Source of the DNA: an uncultured Pelagibacteraceae bacterium
Lineage (GTDB): Bacteria > Pseudomonadota > Alphaproteobacteria > Pelagibacterales > Pelagibacteraceae
Direction of reading: 5' to 3'
DNA length: 64,000 nt
Assembly (NCBI GenBank): GCA_902570505.1
Contig: CACFYR010000001.1
Coordinates: 1 to 64,000, forward strand
Position 1 is the first letter of the stretch. Each line of letters opens with the position of its first letter. Positions 1 through 13,689 of the stretch are shown piece after piece. Made by a program: the position numbers and the translations under genes. The notes under the pieces were generated by a model, which saw only the letters and a program-made list of their open reading frames with translations, was not told the DNA's origin and did no database searches.

Positions 1-683
1 TTTTGTTTTTTCAAAATTTTCATAAATTCTTGTGATATTTCTTTATCTAAACCAGGTGTTATATGATCAAGATATTCAATAACATGAACCTCTGAACCTA
101 ATCTCGACCATACTGATCCCATTTCAAGACCAATATATCCAGCTCCAATTATAAGCATTTTTTTTGGAACTTTTGGAATATTTAGTGCTCCGGTTGATGA
201 CAAAATTTTTTCTTCATCAAATTCTATTCCTGGTAACGATACAGCCTCTGAGCCTGTGCTTATAACAATATTTTTAGTTTCAATATTTTTTTCATCATCA
301 TTACTCTTTATTAATATTTTATTTTTATCTAAAATGCTTCCGTATCCTTTAAAATAAGTTACTTTATTTTTCTTAAATAAAAATTCGACTCCTTTTGTTA
401 AAATTGTTACTGCTTTATCTTTATTTTTCATCATTTTTGACAAATTCAGCTTTATATCACCAGTTTCAATTCCAATTTTAGAAAAATCTTTAGCCTGATG
501 GAATGCCTCTGACAAATTTAAGAGGCTTTTAGAAGGTATACATCCAATGTTAAGACAAGTTCCTCCAAGAGTGCCTCTTGATTCAATACATGCTGTCTTT
601 AAACCAAGTTGTGAAGCCCTTATTGCGCAAACATATCCAGCAGGTCCACCTCCAATTACTGTAACATCGAATTTTTCTGACAT
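1..683 (-). CDS. lpdA: Dihydrolipoyl dehydrogenase (E3), truncated by window edge
   Basis: Minus-strand translation from ATG at 683: MSEKFDVTVIGGGPAGYVCAIRASQLG...GGTCLNIGCIPSKSLL, i.e. FAD GxGxxG and redox-active CxxxxC motifs; follows sucB. Confidence 0.95.
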   Translation of the reverse strand, partial: MSEKFDVTVIGGGPAGYVCAIRASQLGLKTACIESRGTLGGTCLNIGCIPSKSLLNLSEAFHQAKDFSKIGIETGDIKLNLSKMMKNKDKAVTILTKGVEFLFKKNKVTYFKGYGSILDKNKILIKSNDDEKNIETKNIVISTGSEAVSLPGIEFDEEKILSSTGALNIPKVPKKMLIIGAGYIGLEMGSVWSRLGSEVHVIEYLDHITPGLDKEISQEFMKILKKQ

Positions 684-2009
684 TTAATTATCTAAAAACA
701 ACTTTTCAGGTTCCTCTAAATTATCTTTAATTTCTCTAAGAAAAGATACAGCTTCCTTACCATCTATAATTCTATGATCATAAGATAGCGCCAAATACAT
801 TACAGGCTTTATTTGAATGCTTCCATTAACAGCTATAGGTCTATCAACAATGTTATGCATTCCTAGAACTCCTGATTGAGGTGGATTTAATATTGGAGTA
901 GACAACATAGAACCATATACACCTCCATTACTTATTGTAAATGTTCCACCTTGTAAGTCATCAATCGATAAAGAACCACTATTTGCTTTATCCGATAAAG
1001 TTTTTATATTGCTTTCAATATCTGCAAATGACATTTCATCTGCATTTTTTAAAACAGGTACAACTAATCCTTTTTCAGTTCCAACTGCAAAACTAATATT
1101 ATAATAATTTTTATAAATTATGTCGTTGTTTTCTATCTCTGCATTCACTACAGGATATAACTTTAAACTTTTTATTGAAGCCTTCACAAAAAATGACATA
1201 AAGCCTAATTTTGTACCAAATTTATTTTTAAACTCGTCTTGATTTTCTTTTCTAAAATTTATTACCTTGGACATATCTACTTCGTTAAAAGTAGTTAGCA
1301 TTGCTGCGTTTTCTTGCGCAGATTTTAATCTTTTCGCAATTGTTTGTCTCAATCTAGACATTTGTATTCTTTCTTCCGGACCATACTTTATTTTTCTTTG
1401 ATTTGGTTCTGGTGTCTTATTCATTAAATTTAAAAGATCACCTTTTAAAATTGCTCCACGCTTTCCAGATCCTCTAATTCCCTCAAGTTTCAAATTTTTT
1501 TCCGTAACTATTTTTCTAACTGCTGGTGAAAGATTATTATTCAAAATCTCAGATTTTCCATTTTTAATCTCATTTGTTAGAACTAATGGTTCATCCTTAT
1601 CCTCTATATCAAAAATTTTAGTTTCTATCTGTTCGTCTTTTTGTTGATTAGATTTTATAACATCTTCTTTTTTAGATTTTTCCTCTACAAAACTTTCTGC
1701 CTCTGCAATTATTTTCTCTGTAACTGGTGGAATTTTTTCGATTTTTTGCAATTTTTCGGGCTGATCATTAGAGCCACTTGAAACGATGCCCAAGATTGAT
1801 CCAACTTCTACATTATCTCCATCTTTGGAATTTATTTTTGAGATTACCCCGCTAACAGGAGACGGAACCTCTAAATTTACTTTATCGGTCTCTAACTCTA
1901 CGACTGGCTCATCTACAGATACTTTTTCTCCCTCTTTTTTTAACCAACGTGCAACTGTAGCCTCGGTTACACTTTCTCCAAGAACTGGGACTAATATATT
2001 TTCGCTCAT
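684..2009 (-). CDS. sucB: 2-oxoglutarate dehydrogenase E2, dihydrolipoamide succinyltransferase
   Basis: Lipoyl domain [10 protein letters not shown]3-binding domain, catalytic [13 protein letters not shown]. Confidence 0.97.
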   Translation of the reverse strand: MSENILVPVLGESVTEATVARWLKKEGEKVSVDEPVVELETDKVNLEVPSPVSGVISKINSKDGDNVEVGSILGIVSSGSNDQPEKLQKIEKIPPVTEKIIAEAESFVEEKSKKEDVIKSNQQKDEQIETKIFDIEDKDEPLVLTNEIKNGKSEILNNNLSPAVRKIVTEKNLKLEGIRGSGKRGAILKGDLLNLMNKTPEPNQRKIKYGPEERIQMSRLRQTIAKRLKSAQENAAMLTTFNEVDMSKVINFRKENQDEFKNKFGTKLGFMSFFVKASIKSLKLYPVVNAEIENNDIIYKNYYNISFAVGTEKGLVVPVLKNADEMSFADIESNIKTLSDKANSGSLSIDDLQGGTFTISNGGVYGSMLSTPILNPPQSGVLGMHNIVDRPIAVNGSIQIKPVMYLALSYDHRIIDGKEAVSFLREIKDNLEEPEKLFLDN

Positions 2010-2011
2010 AT

Positions 2012-4858
2012 TTATTCAAATACTTTTTTTATAATTTCTTCTTGTTGGGCAACATGTCTTTTTGCATACCCTGTTGCAGGTGAAGCAGCTGGGTTTCTAC
2101 CAATATAAGAAATTTTATTATTATTAGCGCCAATATACTCTAAAGTCCATTGTATATAATCTCTAACTGAGCTCCAAGCCCCCATATTTTTTGGTTCCTC
2201 TTGACACCAAAAAAAACTAGCATTTTTCGCATATTTTTTAGTCTCTTTTACTAAAGACTTTACCGGAAAAGGATAAAGTTGTTCTACTCTAATTAAAACT
2301 ACGTCATCTTTTTTAATTCTCTCTCTTGATTTAAGTAAATCGAAATAAATTTTTCCAGAACATATAATTACCTTCCTAATGTCTTTATCTTTTTTTAATT
2401 TGATAAAATTTCCACTGTCAGTATAGGAGTGATCTTTGAGAACTCTGTGAAACGACTTATTTTTTTCAAAATCTTCCAGATTTGACACACATAATTTATT
2501 TCTTAGTAAAGATTTCGGGGTCATTATTATTAAAGGTTTTCTAAAATCTCTATGAATTTGTCGTCTTAAAACATGAAAGTAATTAGCTGGAGTTGTACAA
2601 TTGACTACTTGTAAATTTTCTTGTCCGCTTAATTGTAAAAATCTCTCAAGTCTTGCTGATGAATGTTCCGGTCCTTGACCTTCGTATCCATGGGGTAGCA
2701 ACATAACTAATCCTGAAGCTCTACTCCATTTTCTCTCTCCAGAGGAAATAAATTGGTCAATGACTACTTGAGCACCATTTGCAAAATCACCAAACTGCGC
2801 TTCCCATAAAGTTAAAGTCTCAGGTTCAACTAAACTATAACCATATTCAAAACCTAGAACAGCTAATTCAGATAAAAAACTATCAACTATTTCAAAACTT
2901 TTTTGTTTATTTGAAATATTATTGAGTGGAATATATCTTGAATTATCGTCTTGGTTTCTTAACACTGAATGCCTTTGGCTAAATGTTCCTCTGCCAGAAT
3001 CTTGTCCAACTAATCTAACAGGGAAACCTTCATTAAGAAGGGTGCCAAATGCTAATGCCTCTGCGGTTGACCAATCAATATTTTTTTTTGAAATTACCGT
3101 CTCATGTCTTTTGGTAAATATTCTTTTGATCGTTTTATGAGCTTTAAGTTCTTCACCTAAATAACTTATCTTTTCAGAAATATTTATTAAACTCTCAGAT
3201 TTTACACCTGTTTTACCTCTTCTATCTTTACCTTTTTGGGGTCTGTAACGAGACCATGTGCCAGTAAACCAATCTAGTTTAGGTTTATCATCTTTAGCTG
3301 ATTTAAATTGATTTTCTAAAAGAACATTGAATTGATTTTTTTCTTTTTGATATTCTTCCTCAGAAATTAAATTTTCTTTTATTAATTTTGAAGAGTAAAT
3401 ATTTAATGTGGTTTTATGTGACTTAATTTTTTTATACATTAATGGTTGAGTAAAAGAAGGCTCATCTCCTTCGTTATGACCAAACCTTCTGTAACAAATT
3501 AAATCAATAACAACATCTTTATTAAATTTTTGTCTAAACTCGATTGCAATTTTTGCACAATGGACTACTGCTTCTGGATCATCACCATTGCAATGTAAAA
3601 TAGGCGACTCCACAACTTTACCTAAATCTGAGGGATAAGGACTTGACCTTGCAAATCTAGGACTTGTTGTAAATCCAATTTGATTATTTACAATTATATG
3701 AATTGTGCCACCAGTATTATGTCCTTTAAGACCAGACATAGCAAAGCATTCTGCAACCACTCCTTGTCCTGCAAATGCAGCGTCACCATGAATTAATATT
3801 GGTATAACTTGACGTCTTTGTTTATCGTTATGATAGAATTGTTTAGCTCTCACTTGTCCTAATACTACAGGATTTACAGCTTCTAGATGAGATGGATTAT
3901 CTGTTAAGCTAACATGAACAGAATTACCATCAAATTCTCTATTTGAAGACGCCCCGAGATGATACTTTACATCGCCAGCTGAATCTTCACTTTTGGAATC
4001 TAGTTCTCCAGCAAACTCATTAAAAATTCTTTTATAAGATTTTTGTAAAACATTTGCTAAAACATTAAGTCTTCCTCTGTGTGGCATTCCGATTTTAATT
4101 TCTTTAACACCAAGTTGTCCTCCTCTTTTAATGATCTGTTCTAATGCTGGTACTAAAGATTCTCCTCCATCTAATCCAAATCTTTTGGTTCCAATAAATT
4201 TTTTTGCCAAAAATTTTTCAAATCCCTCTGCTTTTATTATAGTTTTAAGAATTGCTTTTTTTCCATTATTTGTAAAATTAATTTGATTTTCTTCTTTTTC
4301 CATTCTCTCTCTAAACCATACTTTTTCAGTTGGGTCTGAGATATGCATAAATTCTGCTCCAATTGTTGAGCAATATACTTTTCTTAACTTGGACATTATT
4401 TCATTAATACTTGCGTAATTTTTATCTAGATAAGAGCTGACATAAATTTTTCTGTTATAGTCTTCTTTTGTAAAACCATGATCAGATGGATGTAGTTCGT
4501 GTAGGTAGTCTCTTTTCATCATTCCAAGAGGGTCTAGATTTGCTATTAAATGACCTCTAATTCTATAAGCTCTTATTAGTGCTATTGCTTTAACCGAATC
4601 TATTTTTTCTTTTTCAAAATCTGTTGAGTTGATTTTCTTTTTTATTAAGTAATCATTATTTTTACTCCAAGATGGTCCTCTAATATCCTTGAGTATTGAA
4701 GATGTGTCCTCGTTTAATTCTTGAAAATAATTTTTCCAGCTATCTGGCAATGATGCATCTTCATTAATATATTTTATATACATCTGTTCTATAAAAGAGC
4801 TGTTAGTCTTTGACAAAAAAGATGTTTTTTTAAGATTTAAATTTTTTTCCGCACTCAT
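2012..4858 (-). CDS. sucA: 2-oxoglutarate dehydrogenase E1
   Basis: 948 aa, TPP-binding E1 with [15 protein letters not shown] and [13 protein letters not shown]. Confidence 0.97.
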   Translation of the reverse strand: MSAEKNLNLKKTSFLSKTNSSFIEQMYIKYINEDASLPDSWKNYFQELNEDTSSILKDIRGPSWSKNNDYLIKKKINSTDFEKEKIDSVKAIALIRAYRIRGHLIANLDPLGMMKRDYLHELHPSDHGFTKEDYNRKIYVSSYLDKNYASINEIMSKLRKVYCSTIGAEFMHISDPTEKVWFRERMEKEENQINFTNNGKKAILKTIIKAEGFEKFLAKKFIGTKRFGLDGGESLVPALEQIIKRGGQLGVKEIKIGMPHRGRLNVLANVLQKSYKRIFNEFAGELDSKSEDSAGDVKYHLGASSNREFDGNSVHVSLTDNPSHLEAVNPVVLGQVRAKQFYHNDKQRRQVIPILIHGDAAFAGQGVVAECFAMSGLKGHNTGGTIHIIVNNQIGFTTSPRFARSSPYPSDLGKVVESPILHCNGDDPEAVVHCAKIAIEFRQKFNKDVVIDLICYRRFGHNEGDEPSFTQPLMYKKIKSHKTTLNIYSSKLIKENLISEEEYQKEKNQFNVLLENQFKSAKDDKPKLDWFTGTWSRYRPQKGKDRRGKTGVKSESLINISEKISYLGEELKAHKTIKRIFTKRHETVISKKNIDWSTAEALAFGTLLNEGFPVRLVGQDSGRGTFSQRHSVLRNQDDNSRYIPLNNISNKQKSFEIVDSFLSELAVLGFEYGYSLVEPETLTLWEAQFGDFANGAQVVIDQFISSGERKWSRASGLVMLLPHGYEGQGPEHSSARLERFLQLSGQENLQVVNCTTPANYFHVLRRQIHRDFRKPLIIMTPKSLLRNKLCVSNLEDFEKNKSFHRVLKDHSYTDSGNFIKLKKDKDIRKVIICSGKIYFDLLKSRERIKKDDVVLIRVEQLYPFPVKSLVKETKKYAKNASFFWCQEEPKNMGAWSSVRDYIQWTLEYIGANNNKISYIGRNPAASPATGYAKRHVAQQEEIIKKVFE

Positions 4859-4893
4859 TAATAGTTTTTTATTATAGTGTCTGAAAAGAATAT

Positions 4894-5769
4894 TTAAAGT
4901 GACAATTTGTTTAATAGGGTTTTTCCTATATCTGCTGGTGATTTAGCAATTGAAATGCCAGCTTCTTGCATTGTCTTTATTTTTTCCATGGCTCCGCCTT
5001 TACCACCTGATATTATTGCACCCGCATGTCCCATTCTTCTTCCTGGTGGAGCTGTTATTCCAGCGATGAAACCAACCATTGGTTTTTTTATTTTATGATT
5101 TTTTATGAAATCTGATGCCTCCTCTTCTGCTGAACCTCCAATTTCACCAATCATAACTATAGACTCAGTTTCTGGATCGTTCAAAAATAGTTCAAGACAA
5201 TCTATGAAATTTGTTCCATTTATTGGATCCCCGCCGATACCTATGCAGGTAGATTGTCCTAATCCTAACTTTGAGGTTTGATCTACAGCTTCATAAGTCA
5301 GGGTTCCAGATCTCGAAACAATTCCTACTGAGCCCTTTTTGTGAATATTGCCTGGCATAATACCAATTTTACATTCATCAGGAGTAATTATTCCCGGACA
5401 ATTTGGGCCTATTAATTTAGATTTAGAATTAGAAAGATGTTTTTTCACATTCAACATATCTATGACTGGAATTCCCTCTGTTATACAAACTATGATTTCA
5501 ATTGATGCATTAATAGCTTCTATTATTGCATTAGCGGCAAACTTTGCAGGAACATAAATCATTGATGCATTTGCGTTTGTTGCAGTCACAGCATCTTTTA
5601 CAGAATTAAAAACTGGTTTTCCAAGATGGATTTGACCACCTTTTCTTGGTGTAACACCACCAACTAAATTAGTTCCATATTTTAAAGCTTGTTCTGAATG
5701 AAAAGTGCCATGTGAACCAGTAAATCCTTGGCATATAAGTTTAGTATTTTTATCAACTAAAATTGACAT
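4894..5769 (-). CDS. sucD: Succinyl-CoA synthetase alpha subunit
   Basis: [14 protein letters not shown], phosphohistidine region [12 protein letters not shown]. Confidence 0.97.
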   Translation of the reverse strand: MSILVDKNTKLICQGFTGSHGTFHSEQALKYGTNLVGGVTPRKGGQIHLGKPVFNSVKDAVTATNANASMIYVPAKFAANAIIEAINASIEIIVCITEGIPVIDMLNVKKHLSNSKSKLIGPNCPGIITPDECKIGIMPGNIHKKGSVGIVSRSGTLTYEAVDQTSKLGLGQSTCIGIGGDPINGTNFIDCLELFLNDPETESIVMIGEIGGSAEEEASDFIKNHKIKKPMVGFIAGITAPPGRRMGHAGAIISGGKGGAMEKIKTMQEAGISIAKSPADIGKTLLNKLSL

Positions 5770-6929
5770 TATTTAATAGCGTTAACAATTTTCTCTGCAG
5801 CATCTGATAAATCTGAAGCCGGAATAATTTTTAATTTAGAGTTATTTAATATTTTATTTCCCTCTTCAACATTAGTGCCTGCCAATCTTACAACAATTGG
5901 TAAATCTATTTTTATTTCACTTGCAGCATCCACAACACCTGCCGCAAGAACATCACATCTCATTATGCCGCCGAAAATATTAATCAAAATACCTTTAACA
6001 TTTTCATCTGATAAAATCAGTTTTAGCGCTGCGGAAACTTTTTCTTTTGATGCACCACCTCCAACGTCTAAAAAATTTGCTGGGGTTTGACCATATAATT
6101 TGATTATATCCATAGTAGCCATAGCCAAGCCAGCACCATTAACCATGCATCCTATATTGCCATCTAATTTTATATAAGATAAACCATGTTTACTTGCCTC
6201 TATTTCTGTCTCCTCTTCCTCTTTTAAATCCCTTAAATCTAAATGTTCTGGGTGTCGAAAAAGCGCGTTATCATCTAATATTACTTTGGCATCTAAACAA
6301 ACTATATTATTTTCTTTTGTGAGTATTAATGGGTTAATCTCAATTAAACTTGCATCTTTTTCAATAAACATTTTGTATAGATTTTTTATTAAATCTACGC
6401 CTTGATCTTTTGCATCATATTCTAAGTTAAAAACTTTTATTATTTTTTCACAATCACTCTCGGATATGTCTGTACTAATATCAACTTTTGTAGTGATGAT
6501 TTGTTCGGGTGTTTTTACTGCAGTTTCCTCAATATCCATTCCACCTTGAACACTAGAAATAAAAGCAATTTTTGAACTTTTTCTATCAACTAGACAAGAT
6601 AAATAAAATTCTTTGTCTATGTTTGATGCTTCCTCGACATACAATCTCTCAACTTTTCTTCCTTTTGGTCCAGTCTGATGAGTTATTAAAGTCTTTCCAA
6701 AAAGTTGATTAGCAGCTTGTTTAAGTTCCTCCAAACTATTTGCAATTGTGATCCCACCTGCTTTCCCTCTGCCTCCAGCATGGATTTGTGCCTTCAAAAC
6801 ATACTTTTCAGTAGTGAGAAGTTTTGACTTTTGTAAAATTTCGTCCACACTAAAACCAAATACGCCCACAGGAACGGGCACACCATACTCTTTTAAAAGC
6901 TTTTTTGCCTGATGCTCATGTATATTCAT
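5769..6929 (-). CDS. sucC: Succinyl-CoA synthetase beta subunit
   Basis: [20 protein letters not shown]..., ATP-grasp, [14 protein letters not shown]. Confidence 0.97.
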   Translation of the reverse strand: MNIHEHQAKKLLKEYGVPVPVGVFGFSVDEILQKSKLLTTEKYVLKAQIHAGGRGKAGGITIANSLEELKQAANQLFGKTLITHQTGPKGRKVERLYVEEASNIDKEFYLSCLVDRKSSKIAFISSVQGGMDIEETAVKTPEQIITTKVDISTDISESDCEKIIKVFNLEYDAKDQGVDLIKNLYKMFIEKDASLIEINPLILTKENNIVCLDAKVILDDNALFRHPEHLDLRDLKEEEETEIEASKHGLSYIKLDGNIGCMVNGAGLAMATMDIIKLYGQTPANFLDVGGGASKEKVSAALKLILSDENVKGILINIFGGIMRCDVLAAGVVDAASEIKIDLPIVVRLAGTNVEEGNKILNNSKLKIIPASDLSDAAEKIVNAIK

Positions 6930-7894
6930 TATCTATTCAAATCCGGATCAATTTTAATAGCTGCTTCCCAAAGTTTTTTTACCGCTTCAACTGATTTTAG
7001 AAAATCGTCTTTCTCATTGCTCAATAAATTAATTTCAGTAATTTTTTCAACACCGTTTTTTCCAATTATCACTGGGACACCAGCATAAATATCTTTTACA
7101 CCATATTCACCATTAATATAAACCGCACACGGTAGTAATTTTTTTTCATCGTTAATATAACTTATTGCCATCTCTACACCTGAAGCAGCTGGAGCATAAT
7201 AAGCAGATCCTTTTTCAAGATATTTAACTATTTCTGCACCACCATCTCTTGTTCTCTGATTTATTTCTTCTATTCTTTCTTTTGTAATTATGCCATCGTT
7301 GACTAAATCTAAAAGCTTTTTTCCATTTATTTTAGTGAAACCTGGTAATGGAACCATGGTATCTCCATGACCTCCCATTACTAGAGCTTCAATGTTTTTT
7401 ACAGGGACATTGAGTTCTACAGATAAAAATAATTTATATCTTGAAGAATCTAATATTCCAGCCATTCCAACCACTTTGTTTTTTGGCAAATTTGAGTATT
7501 TTTGTAAAGCCATAACCATCACATCCAATGGATTTGTTATACAAATAACAAAGGCATCTGGACAATTTGATTTAATACCTTCAGCAACCTGTTTCATTAT
7601 TTTTAAATTTATCCCAAGCAAATCATCTCTGCTCATTCCAGGTTTTCTAGGAACGCCTGCAGTAATAATAATAACGTCTGAATTTTTTATATCTTTATAA
7701 TCATTTGTTCCTGAAAATTTAACATTAAAACCATCCACAGAGGATGATTGCGCTATATCTAAAGCTTTACCTTTCGCAACACCAGAGGCAACATCGAATA
7801 ATACTACTTCTGAAACTACCTCTTTAAGACCGAGTAAATGAGCTAAAGTACCTCCAATCTGACCCGCGCCAATTAATGATATTTTTTTTCCCAT
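6929..7894 (-). CDS. mdh: Malate dehydrogenase
   Basis: [25 protein letters not shown]; adjacent to sucC. Confidence 0.97.
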   Translation of the reverse strand: MGKKISLIGAGQIGGTLAHLLGLKEVVSEVVLFDVASGVAKGKALDIAQSSSVDGFNVKFSGTNDYKDIKNSDVIIITAGVPRKPGMSRDDLLGINLKIMKQVAEGIKSNCPDAFVICITNPLDVMVMALQKYSNLPKNKVVGMAGILDSSRYKLFLSVELNVPVKNIEALVMGGHGDTMVPLPGFTKINGKKLLDLVNDGIITKERIEEINQRTRDGGAEIVKYLEKGSAYYAPAASGVEMAISYINDEKKLLPCAVYINGEYGVKDIYAGVPVIIGKNGVEKITEINLLSNEKDDFLKSVEAVKKLWEAAIKIDPDLNR

Positions 7895-7896
7895 TT

Positions 7897-9390
7897 TTAT
7901 TTCATAGTGGGCATTACAAACTCAGGGTTTGATCTTATTCCTGATGGCCATCTTGAGGTTATTGTTTTAAGTTTAGTATAAAATCTCACACCTTCAGGAC
8001 CATGCATATGCTGATCCCCGAATAGTGATCTTTTCCATCCACCAAAACTATGGAATGCCATTGGAACTGGTATAGGTATATTTATTCCTACCATTCCAAC
8101 TTTTATTTTACTTGAAAATGATCTTGCAGCGTCGCCATCTCTTGTAAAAATACTAACACCATTACCATACTCATGATTATTCACTAATTCCGAAGCTTCA
8201 TGAAAGTCTTTTGCTCTCACAACCGATAATACTGGTCCAAAGATTTCTTCCTTATAAATTCTCATTTCTTTTTTTACATTATCAAATAAACATCCACCCA
8301 TAAAAAAACCATTTTCATAACCTTGAAGTTTTAAATTTCTACCGTCAACAACGAGATTTGCACCCTCTTTGACACCCAAATCTACATATCCTTTTACTTT
8401 TTCTAAATGTTCTTTAGTTATTAGTGGTCCCATTTCAGAATTTTTATCCATTCCAGGACCAACTTTTAAAGCTTCAACTTTTTTTGATAAATTATTAACT
8501 AATTTATCTCCAATATCTCCTACTGCAACTGCAACTGATTGTGCCATACATCTTTCACCAGCAGATCCATAAGCTGCTCCCATCAAACCATTGACTGCTT
8601 GATCTAAATCGCAATCTGGCATTACAACACAATGATTTTTTGCTCCACCTAATGCTTGAACTCTTTTCTCATTTTTTGCTGCATTTTCATAAATATACTT
8701 AGCAATTGGAGTAGATCCAACAAAGCTAACTGCCTGAATGTCTTTATTATTTAAAATTGCATCAACAACCTCTTTATCTCCATTAATCACGTTAAATACT
8801 CCATCTGGCAATCCTGCTTCATTTAATAATTCTGCAAGCCTAAATGCACAAGATGGATCTTTTTCAGATGGTTTTAGAATAAATGAGTTTCCACATGCTA
8901 TTGCCATTGGAAACATCCACATTGGAACCATCGCAGGAAAATTAAAAGGTGTTATGCCTGCACACACACCAAGTGGTTGTCTTATTGACCAACTATCAAC
9001 TTCTGATCCAACATTTTCTGTAAATTCACCTTTTAGTATTTGAGGGATGCCACATGCAAACTCTACAACTTCTAGTCCTCTTGTTAATGATCCTTTTGCA
9101 TCTTCATAAACTTTACCGTGTTCAGAGACTATCAGCTTTATTATATCATCTGAATTTTTCTCAATTAATTCTTTAAACTTAAACATTACTCTTGCTCTTT
9201 GTAGCGGTGGTTTCAATGACCAGCTTTCATAAGCTTTTTTTGCAATTTCAACAGTTTTATTAAGATCTTCTTTATTACCCAATATTACCTCAGACTCTTG
9301 ATCGCCAGTTGCAGGGTTGTATACTTTACCTTTTTTTGATGAACTTCCTTTGTATGTTTTACCATTTACAAAGTGTTGTATTAAATTCAT
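7897..9390 (-). CDS. mmsA: Methylmalonate-semialdehyde dehydrogenase (CoA-acylating)
   Basis: ALDH superfamily, [14 protein letters not shown]...[12 protein letters not shown]-terminal [26 protein letters not shown]. Confidence 0.93.
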   Translation of the reverse strand: MNLIQHFVNGKTYKGSSSKKGKVYNPATGDQESEVILGNKEDLNKTVEIAKKAYESWSLKPPLQRARVMFKFKELIEKNSDDIIKLIVSEHGKVYEDAKGSLTRGLEVVEFACGIPQILKGEFTENVGSEVDSWSIRQPLGVCAGITPFNFPAMVPMWMFPMAIACGNSFILKPSEKDPSCAFRLAELLNEAGLPDGVFNVINGDKEVVDAILNNKDIQAVSFVGSTPIAKYIYENAAKNEKRVQALGGAKNHCVVMPDCDLDQAVNGLMGAAYGSAGERCMAQSVAVAVGDIGDKLVNNLSKKVEALKVGPGMDKNSEMGPLITKEHLEKVKGYVDLGVKEGANLVVDGRNLKLQGYENGFFMGGCLFDNVKKEMRIYKEEIFGPVLSVVRAKDFHEASELVNNHEYGNGVSIFTRDGDAARSFSSKIKVGMVGINIPIPVPMAFHSFGGWKRSLFGDQHMHGPEGVRFYTKLKTITSRWPSGIRSNPEFVMPTMK

Positions 9391-9413
9391 GACGATTTTA
9401 TTTAATTAAGTAA

Positions 9414-10187
9414 TTAGCTTGTTGCAAGCATTTTTTTAATAGATGCTATCGCTTTTGCTGGATTTAATCCTTTTGGACATGCATTTGTACAATTCATGAT
9501 AGTGTGGCATCTATAAAGCTTTAATTCATCTGCAACTTTTTTTAATCTTTCTTTTCTATCTTCATCTCTAGAATCTATTATCCACCTATATGCTTGTAGC
9601 AACACAGCTGGACCTAGATATTTATCTCCATTCCACCAATAACTTGGACAAGAAGTTGAGCAACAAGCACACATTATACATTCATACAGTCCATCCAATT
9701 TTGCTCTATCCTCTTTAGATTGTATATTTTCCTTATCAGATTTATTACTGGAATTTTTTAACCATGGCTCGACAGATTCGTACTGTTTGTATAGCGTACT
9801 TAAATCTCCAATTAGATCTTTCAAAACTTTTAGATGTGGCAAGGGATAAATATTTATATCTCCTTTTATCTCTGAATGAGCTTTTGTACATGCTAATCCA
9901 TTTTTACCGTCCATATTCATAGCACAAGACCCACATACTCCGTGTGCACATGATCTTCTATAAGCAATTGATGGATCTATTTCATTTTTTATTTTATTAA
10001 GAAGGTCTAAAACTTTCGATGGACAGTTATCCATATCAACTTCATATGTGTCTATTCTAGGATTTTCTCCTGTAGAAGGATCCCACCTATAAATATTTAC
10101 CTTACGTAAATTTTTTGAGCCCGTCTTGTCCTTATAATATTTGCCTTTTTGAATTTTTGAATTTTGTGGCAAACTTATTTGAACCAT
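9414..10187 (-). CDS. sdhB: Succinate dehydrogenase iron-sulfur subunit
   Basis: [52 protein letters not shown]. Confidence 0.97.
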   Translation of the reverse strand: MVQISLPQNSKIQKGKYYKDKTGSKNLRKVNIYRWDPSTGENPRIDTYEVDMDNCPSKVLDLLNKIKNEIDPSIAYRRSCAHGVCGSCAMNMDGKNGLACTKAHSEIKGDINIYPLPHLKVLKDLIGDLSTLYKQYESVEPWLKNSSNKSDKENIQSKEDRAKLDGLYECIMCACCSTSCPSYWWNGDKYLGPAVLLQAYRWIIDSRDEDRKERLKKVADELKLYRCHTIMNCTNACPKGLNPAKAIASIKKMLATS

Positions 10188-11962
10188 TAGTAAACTCTCT
10201 CTTGTGGTGGAAAATATTGAACATCGTTAGTTAATGTTGATCTATGCACTGGTCTATAATCAATTTTTGTTTTGGTTCCATTACACCAAGATAAAGTGTG
10301 TTGCATATATTTACTATCATCTCTTTTTGGATAATCTTCTCTTGCATGAGCTCCTCTACTTTCTTTTCTATGATAAGCAGAGTCCATAGTTGTTATTGCT
10401 TGTCTTATTAGGTTGTCAAATTCCAAAGTTTCGACTAAATCAGTGTTAAATATTAAGGATTTATCTTTGACTGATAGGTCGATCATTCCTTCATAAGGTT
10501 TTCTGATCTCATCAACACCTTCTTTGAGAGTTTTCTCAGTTCTAAATACAGCACACTTGGATTGCATAGTTTTTTGCATAGAAAGTCTTAATTCAGCTGT
10601 GCTGTTTGTCCCGCTTGAGTTTCTTAATTTATCAAATCTTTCCAAACATCTATCTGTTTCTGACTGAGAAATTTCTTCATGAGGTTTGCCAGGTTTAACA
10701 AGTTCCGCAGCTCGTTTCGCAGCTGCTCTTCCAAAAACTACAAGATCAATTAAAGAATTTGACCCAAGTCTATTTGCACCATGCACAGACACACAAGCCG
10801 CTTCACCAATTGCCATAAGGCCTGGCACAGTTTTTTCAGAACCATTAAGTGTTAAAACTTCAGCCTTATAATTTGTTGGTATTCCACCCATGTTGTAATG
10901 AACTGTTGGAACAACTGGAATTGGTTCTTTTGTTACATCGACATTAGCAAATAACCTAGAGGACTCGGATATTCCGGGCAATCTTTCTTCTATGACATTT
11001 GGGTCCAAGTGATCTAAATGAAGATGTACGTGGTCTTTCTCTTTTCCGACACCTCTTCCCTCATTGATTTCTACAGCTATAGATCTACTAACTACATCTC
11101 TCGAAGCAAGATCTTTTGCTTTTGGAGCGTATCTTTCCATAAATCTTTCCCCTTTTGAGTTTACTAAGTATCCACCTTCACCTCTGACACCTTCGGATAT
11201 TAAAGTGCCATGACCGTAAATTCCTGTTGGATGAAATTGGACAAATTCCATATCCTGTAAAGGCAATCCAGCTCTTAAAACCATAGCATTTCCATCTCCA
11301 GTGCATGTGTGAGCAGATGTAGCGGAATAATAAACTTTACCATATCCACCTGTTGCTATAATTGTTATGTGCGATCTAAATCTGTGAATAGTACCATCGT
11401 TTAAATTCCAAGCTATAAGTCCTTTGCATTCACCATCCTTCATTAAAAGGTCTAATGCGAAATATTCAATAAAAAATTCAGTATTATGTTTTAGAGCTTG
11501 TCCATATAGAGTGTGTAGTATTGCATGACCAGTTCTATCAGCTGCAGCACATGTTCTTTGAACAGTTCCATTTCCATAATTTTTTGTCATTCCACCAAAG
11601 GGTCTTTGGTAAATTTTTCCATCCTCAGTTCTACTAAAAGGTACTCCATACTTTTCTAATTCTAAAACTGCTCTAGGAGCTTCCTTACACAAATATTCTA
11701 TACAATCTTGATCACCTAACCAGTCTGCTCCTTTTACTGTATCGTACATGTGCCATCTCCAGTCATCCTCACCCATGTTTCCTAAAGCTGCAGATATTCC
11801 TCCTTGAGCGGCTGATGTATGACTTCTTGTTGGAAATACCTTGGACACACAAGCAGTCTTTAATCCTGCTTCACTCAATCCCACTGCTGCTCTTAAACCA
11901 GATCCACCAGCACCAAGAACGACAACATCGTATTCATGATCTACTATTTTATATGAGCTCAT
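10187..11962 (-). CDS. sdhA: Succinate dehydrogenase flavoprotein subunit
   Basis: [35 protein letters not shown]. Confidence 0.97.
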   Translation of the reverse strand: MSSYKIVDHEYDVVVLGAGGSGLRAAVGLSEAGLKTACVSKVFPTRSHTSAAQGGISAALGNMGEDDWRWHMYDTVKGADWLGDQDCIEYLCKEAPRAVLELEKYGVPFSRTEDGKIYQRPFGGMTKNYGNGTVQRTCAAADRTGHAILHTLYGQALKHNTEFFIEYFALDLLMKDGECKGLIAWNLNDGTIHRFRSHITIIATGGYGKVYYSATSAHTCTGDGNAMVLRAGLPLQDMEFVQFHPTGIYGHGTLISEGVRGEGGYLVNSKGERFMERYAPKAKDLASRDVVSRSIAVEINEGRGVGKEKDHVHLHLDHLDPNVIEERLPGISESSRLFANVDVTKEPIPVVPTVHYNMGGIPTNYKAEVLTLNGSEKTVPGLMAIGEAACVSVHGANRLGSNSLIDLVVFGRAAAKRAAELVKPGKPHEEISQSETDRCLERFDKLRNSSGTNSTAELRLSMQKTMQSKCAVFRTEKTLKEGVDEIRKPYEGMIDLSVKDKSLIFNTDLVETLEFDNLIRQAITTMDSAYHRKESRGAHAREDYPKRDDSKYMQHTLSWCNGTKTKIDYRPVHRSTLTNDVQYFPPQERVY

Positions 11963-12288
11963 AATTTTAAATTATAAATAATAATAAGTGTTATTAAAGG
12001 AATTAGTATAGCAAATAAATACAATATTTTGTTTGCGACATTTTTAATTTTTTGATTTTTTACATAATCCTCAAAGATTTCACTTATTGTAAGCGCAGAA
12101 AAGAAATAAGACACTATAAATAATATTGATATTAAGATTTTAGCTGGCTGGGTTGTAAAAAATACAACAATTTCATTGAACTCCTTGTCATAGATACCAG
12201 CAATTACAAAGCTAAACCATATCATTAATGGTATTAGAAGTACTGAAGATCCTTTAATGAATAACCATTTTTTTGTGGGATTAAGCAT
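11959..12288 (-). CDS. sdhD: Succinate dehydrogenase membrane anchor subunit SdhD; lacks any His
   Basis: Three predicted TM segments, position between sdhC and sdhA, conserved EDYV motif. Confidence 0.88.
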   Translation of the reverse strand: MLNPTKKWLFIKGSSVLLIPLMIWFSFVIAGIYDKEFNEIVVFFTTQPAKILISILFIVSYFFSALTISEIFEDYVKNQKIKNVANKILYLFAILIPLITLIIIYNLKL

Positions 12289-12672
12289 TTATATAATTAT
12301 CCTTCCTAAAAAATAAAAAAGTATTGTAAAAACTATTGAAAGAACAATTGTAAGTGCTCCTGTAAAATTTGCAGTCTTTAATTCAAAACCATAGCCCATA
12401 TCCCAAAAAAGATGTCTTAACTCACTTAAAGAATGAAAAATAAAAGACCAGATTGATGCTATAACAAAAAATTTACCAATAAAAGAATTTAAAAAATTAT
12501 AAATGATTTTGTAATTCACCTCTCCTAACAAAAGTGAGGCTAGCCATACAGAAATTAAAGTTAAAATTATTATATTTAATACTCCAGTTATTCGATGTCC
12601 AATAGAAACTAATGAAGATATATGCCAGCTATAAATTTGAATATGAGGAGATATAGGATTTTTATTTTCCAT
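12289..12672 (-). CDS. sdhC: Succinate dehydrogenase cytochrome b556 subunit (start likely MENKNPISPH rather than the track start at 12681)
   Basis: PISPHIQIYSWHISSLVSIGHRITG and H-S-L-S-E-L-R-H-L-F-W-D-M-G heme-His motif. Confidence 0.95.
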   Translation of the reverse strand: MENKNPISPHIQIYSWHISSLVSIGHRITGVLNIIILTLISVWLASLLLGEVNYKIIYNFLNSFIGKFFVIASIWSFIFHSLSELRHLFWDMGYGFELKTANFTGALTIVLSIVFTILFYFLGRIII

Positions 12673-13672
12673 AAAAATCATTTTTAATTAAAGTCTCTGC
12701 GATTTCAACAGCATTTAAAGCAGCACCTTTTAATAAATTATCTGAAACTATCCACATATTTATTGTATTATCTTGCGATGTGTCTTGACGTATTCTAGAT
12801 ATAAAAGTTTCAAATTTATTTTCTGCATCAACAGGAGTTATATATCCTCCATCCTTTTGTTCATCTATCACTTTACATCCAGGAGCGGACGACAGCACTT
12901 TTTTAATTTCATCTAAATTATATTTTTTATTAAACTCAACATTCACACTGATAGAATGCGATACAAGCACAGGTATTCTTACACAAGTAGAGGTAACTTT
13001 AATTTTGCTATCCATAATTTTTTTTATTTCATCATGATTTTTTTGCTCTTCTTTTGTGCTCCCGTTTTCAAGAAAACTATCAATATGAGGAATTGCATTA
13101 AATGCGATTTGTTTAGTAAAATTTTTTGAAACAACTTTTTTATTTTCTAAAATCTCTTTGGTTTGAGATATCAATTCATCCATTCCTGCCTTACCAGCTC
13201 CAGATACGGATTGATATGTGGAAGCTACTATTCTTTTTATGTCGTATAAATCGTGTAAAGGTTTAAGAGCAACAACTATCGGGATAACAGAGCAATTAGC
13301 ATTAGCTATAATATTTTTATTTTTGAAATTAGATAATTTCTCTGAGTTAACTTCAGGAACAATTAAAGGAATATCAGGATCTTTCCTAAAAAACTTTGAA
13401 TTATCTATAACAATTGTTTTTTTAGCTGCAATAGGCACCCATCTTTCCGCAACAGAACTACCAGCTGCAAAAAAAGCAATTTTTACTTTAGAAAAATCAA
13501 ATTTTTCTAAATTTTCAACAATATGTTCTTTTCCTAAAAAATTTATTTTTTTTCCAGAACTTTTTGAAGATGCAACCAAAAAAGCCTCTGTTACAGGAAA
13601 ATTTTTTTTCTCTAATACCTCAATTAATTTTCTGCCAACGTTTCCGGTCGATCCAACAATTGCTATATTCAT
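12662..13672 (-). CDS. asd: Aspartate-semialdehyde dehydrogenase
   Basis: IVGSTGNVGRKLIEVL, NANCSVIP, TYQSVSGAGKAGMDEL. Confidence 0.97.
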   Translation of the reverse strand: MNIAIVGSTGNVGRKLIEVLEKKNFPVTEAFLVASSKSSGKKINFLGKEHIVENLEKFDFSKVKIAFFAAGSSVAERWVPIAAKKTIVIDNSKFFRKDPDIPLIVPEVNSEKLSNFKNKNIIANANCSVIPIVVALKPLHDLYDIKRIVASTYQSVSGAGKAGMDELISQTKEILENKKVVSKNFTKQIAFNAIPHIDSFLENGSTKEEQKNHDEIKKIMDSKIKVTSTCVRIPVLVSHSISVNVEFNKKYNLDEIKKVLSSAPGCKVIDEQKDGGYITPVDAENKFETFISRIRQDTSQDNTINMWIVSDNLLKGAALNAVEIAETLIKNDFYGK

Positions 13673-13689
13673 GATTTTTAAAATTTATA

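Noticed and set aside
1786-2034. Plus-strand [22 protein letters not shown]...
   Set aside because: Antisense to sucB; low-complexity shadow ORF with no independent support. The same applies to most plus-strand ORFs listed inside lpdA-ffh genes.
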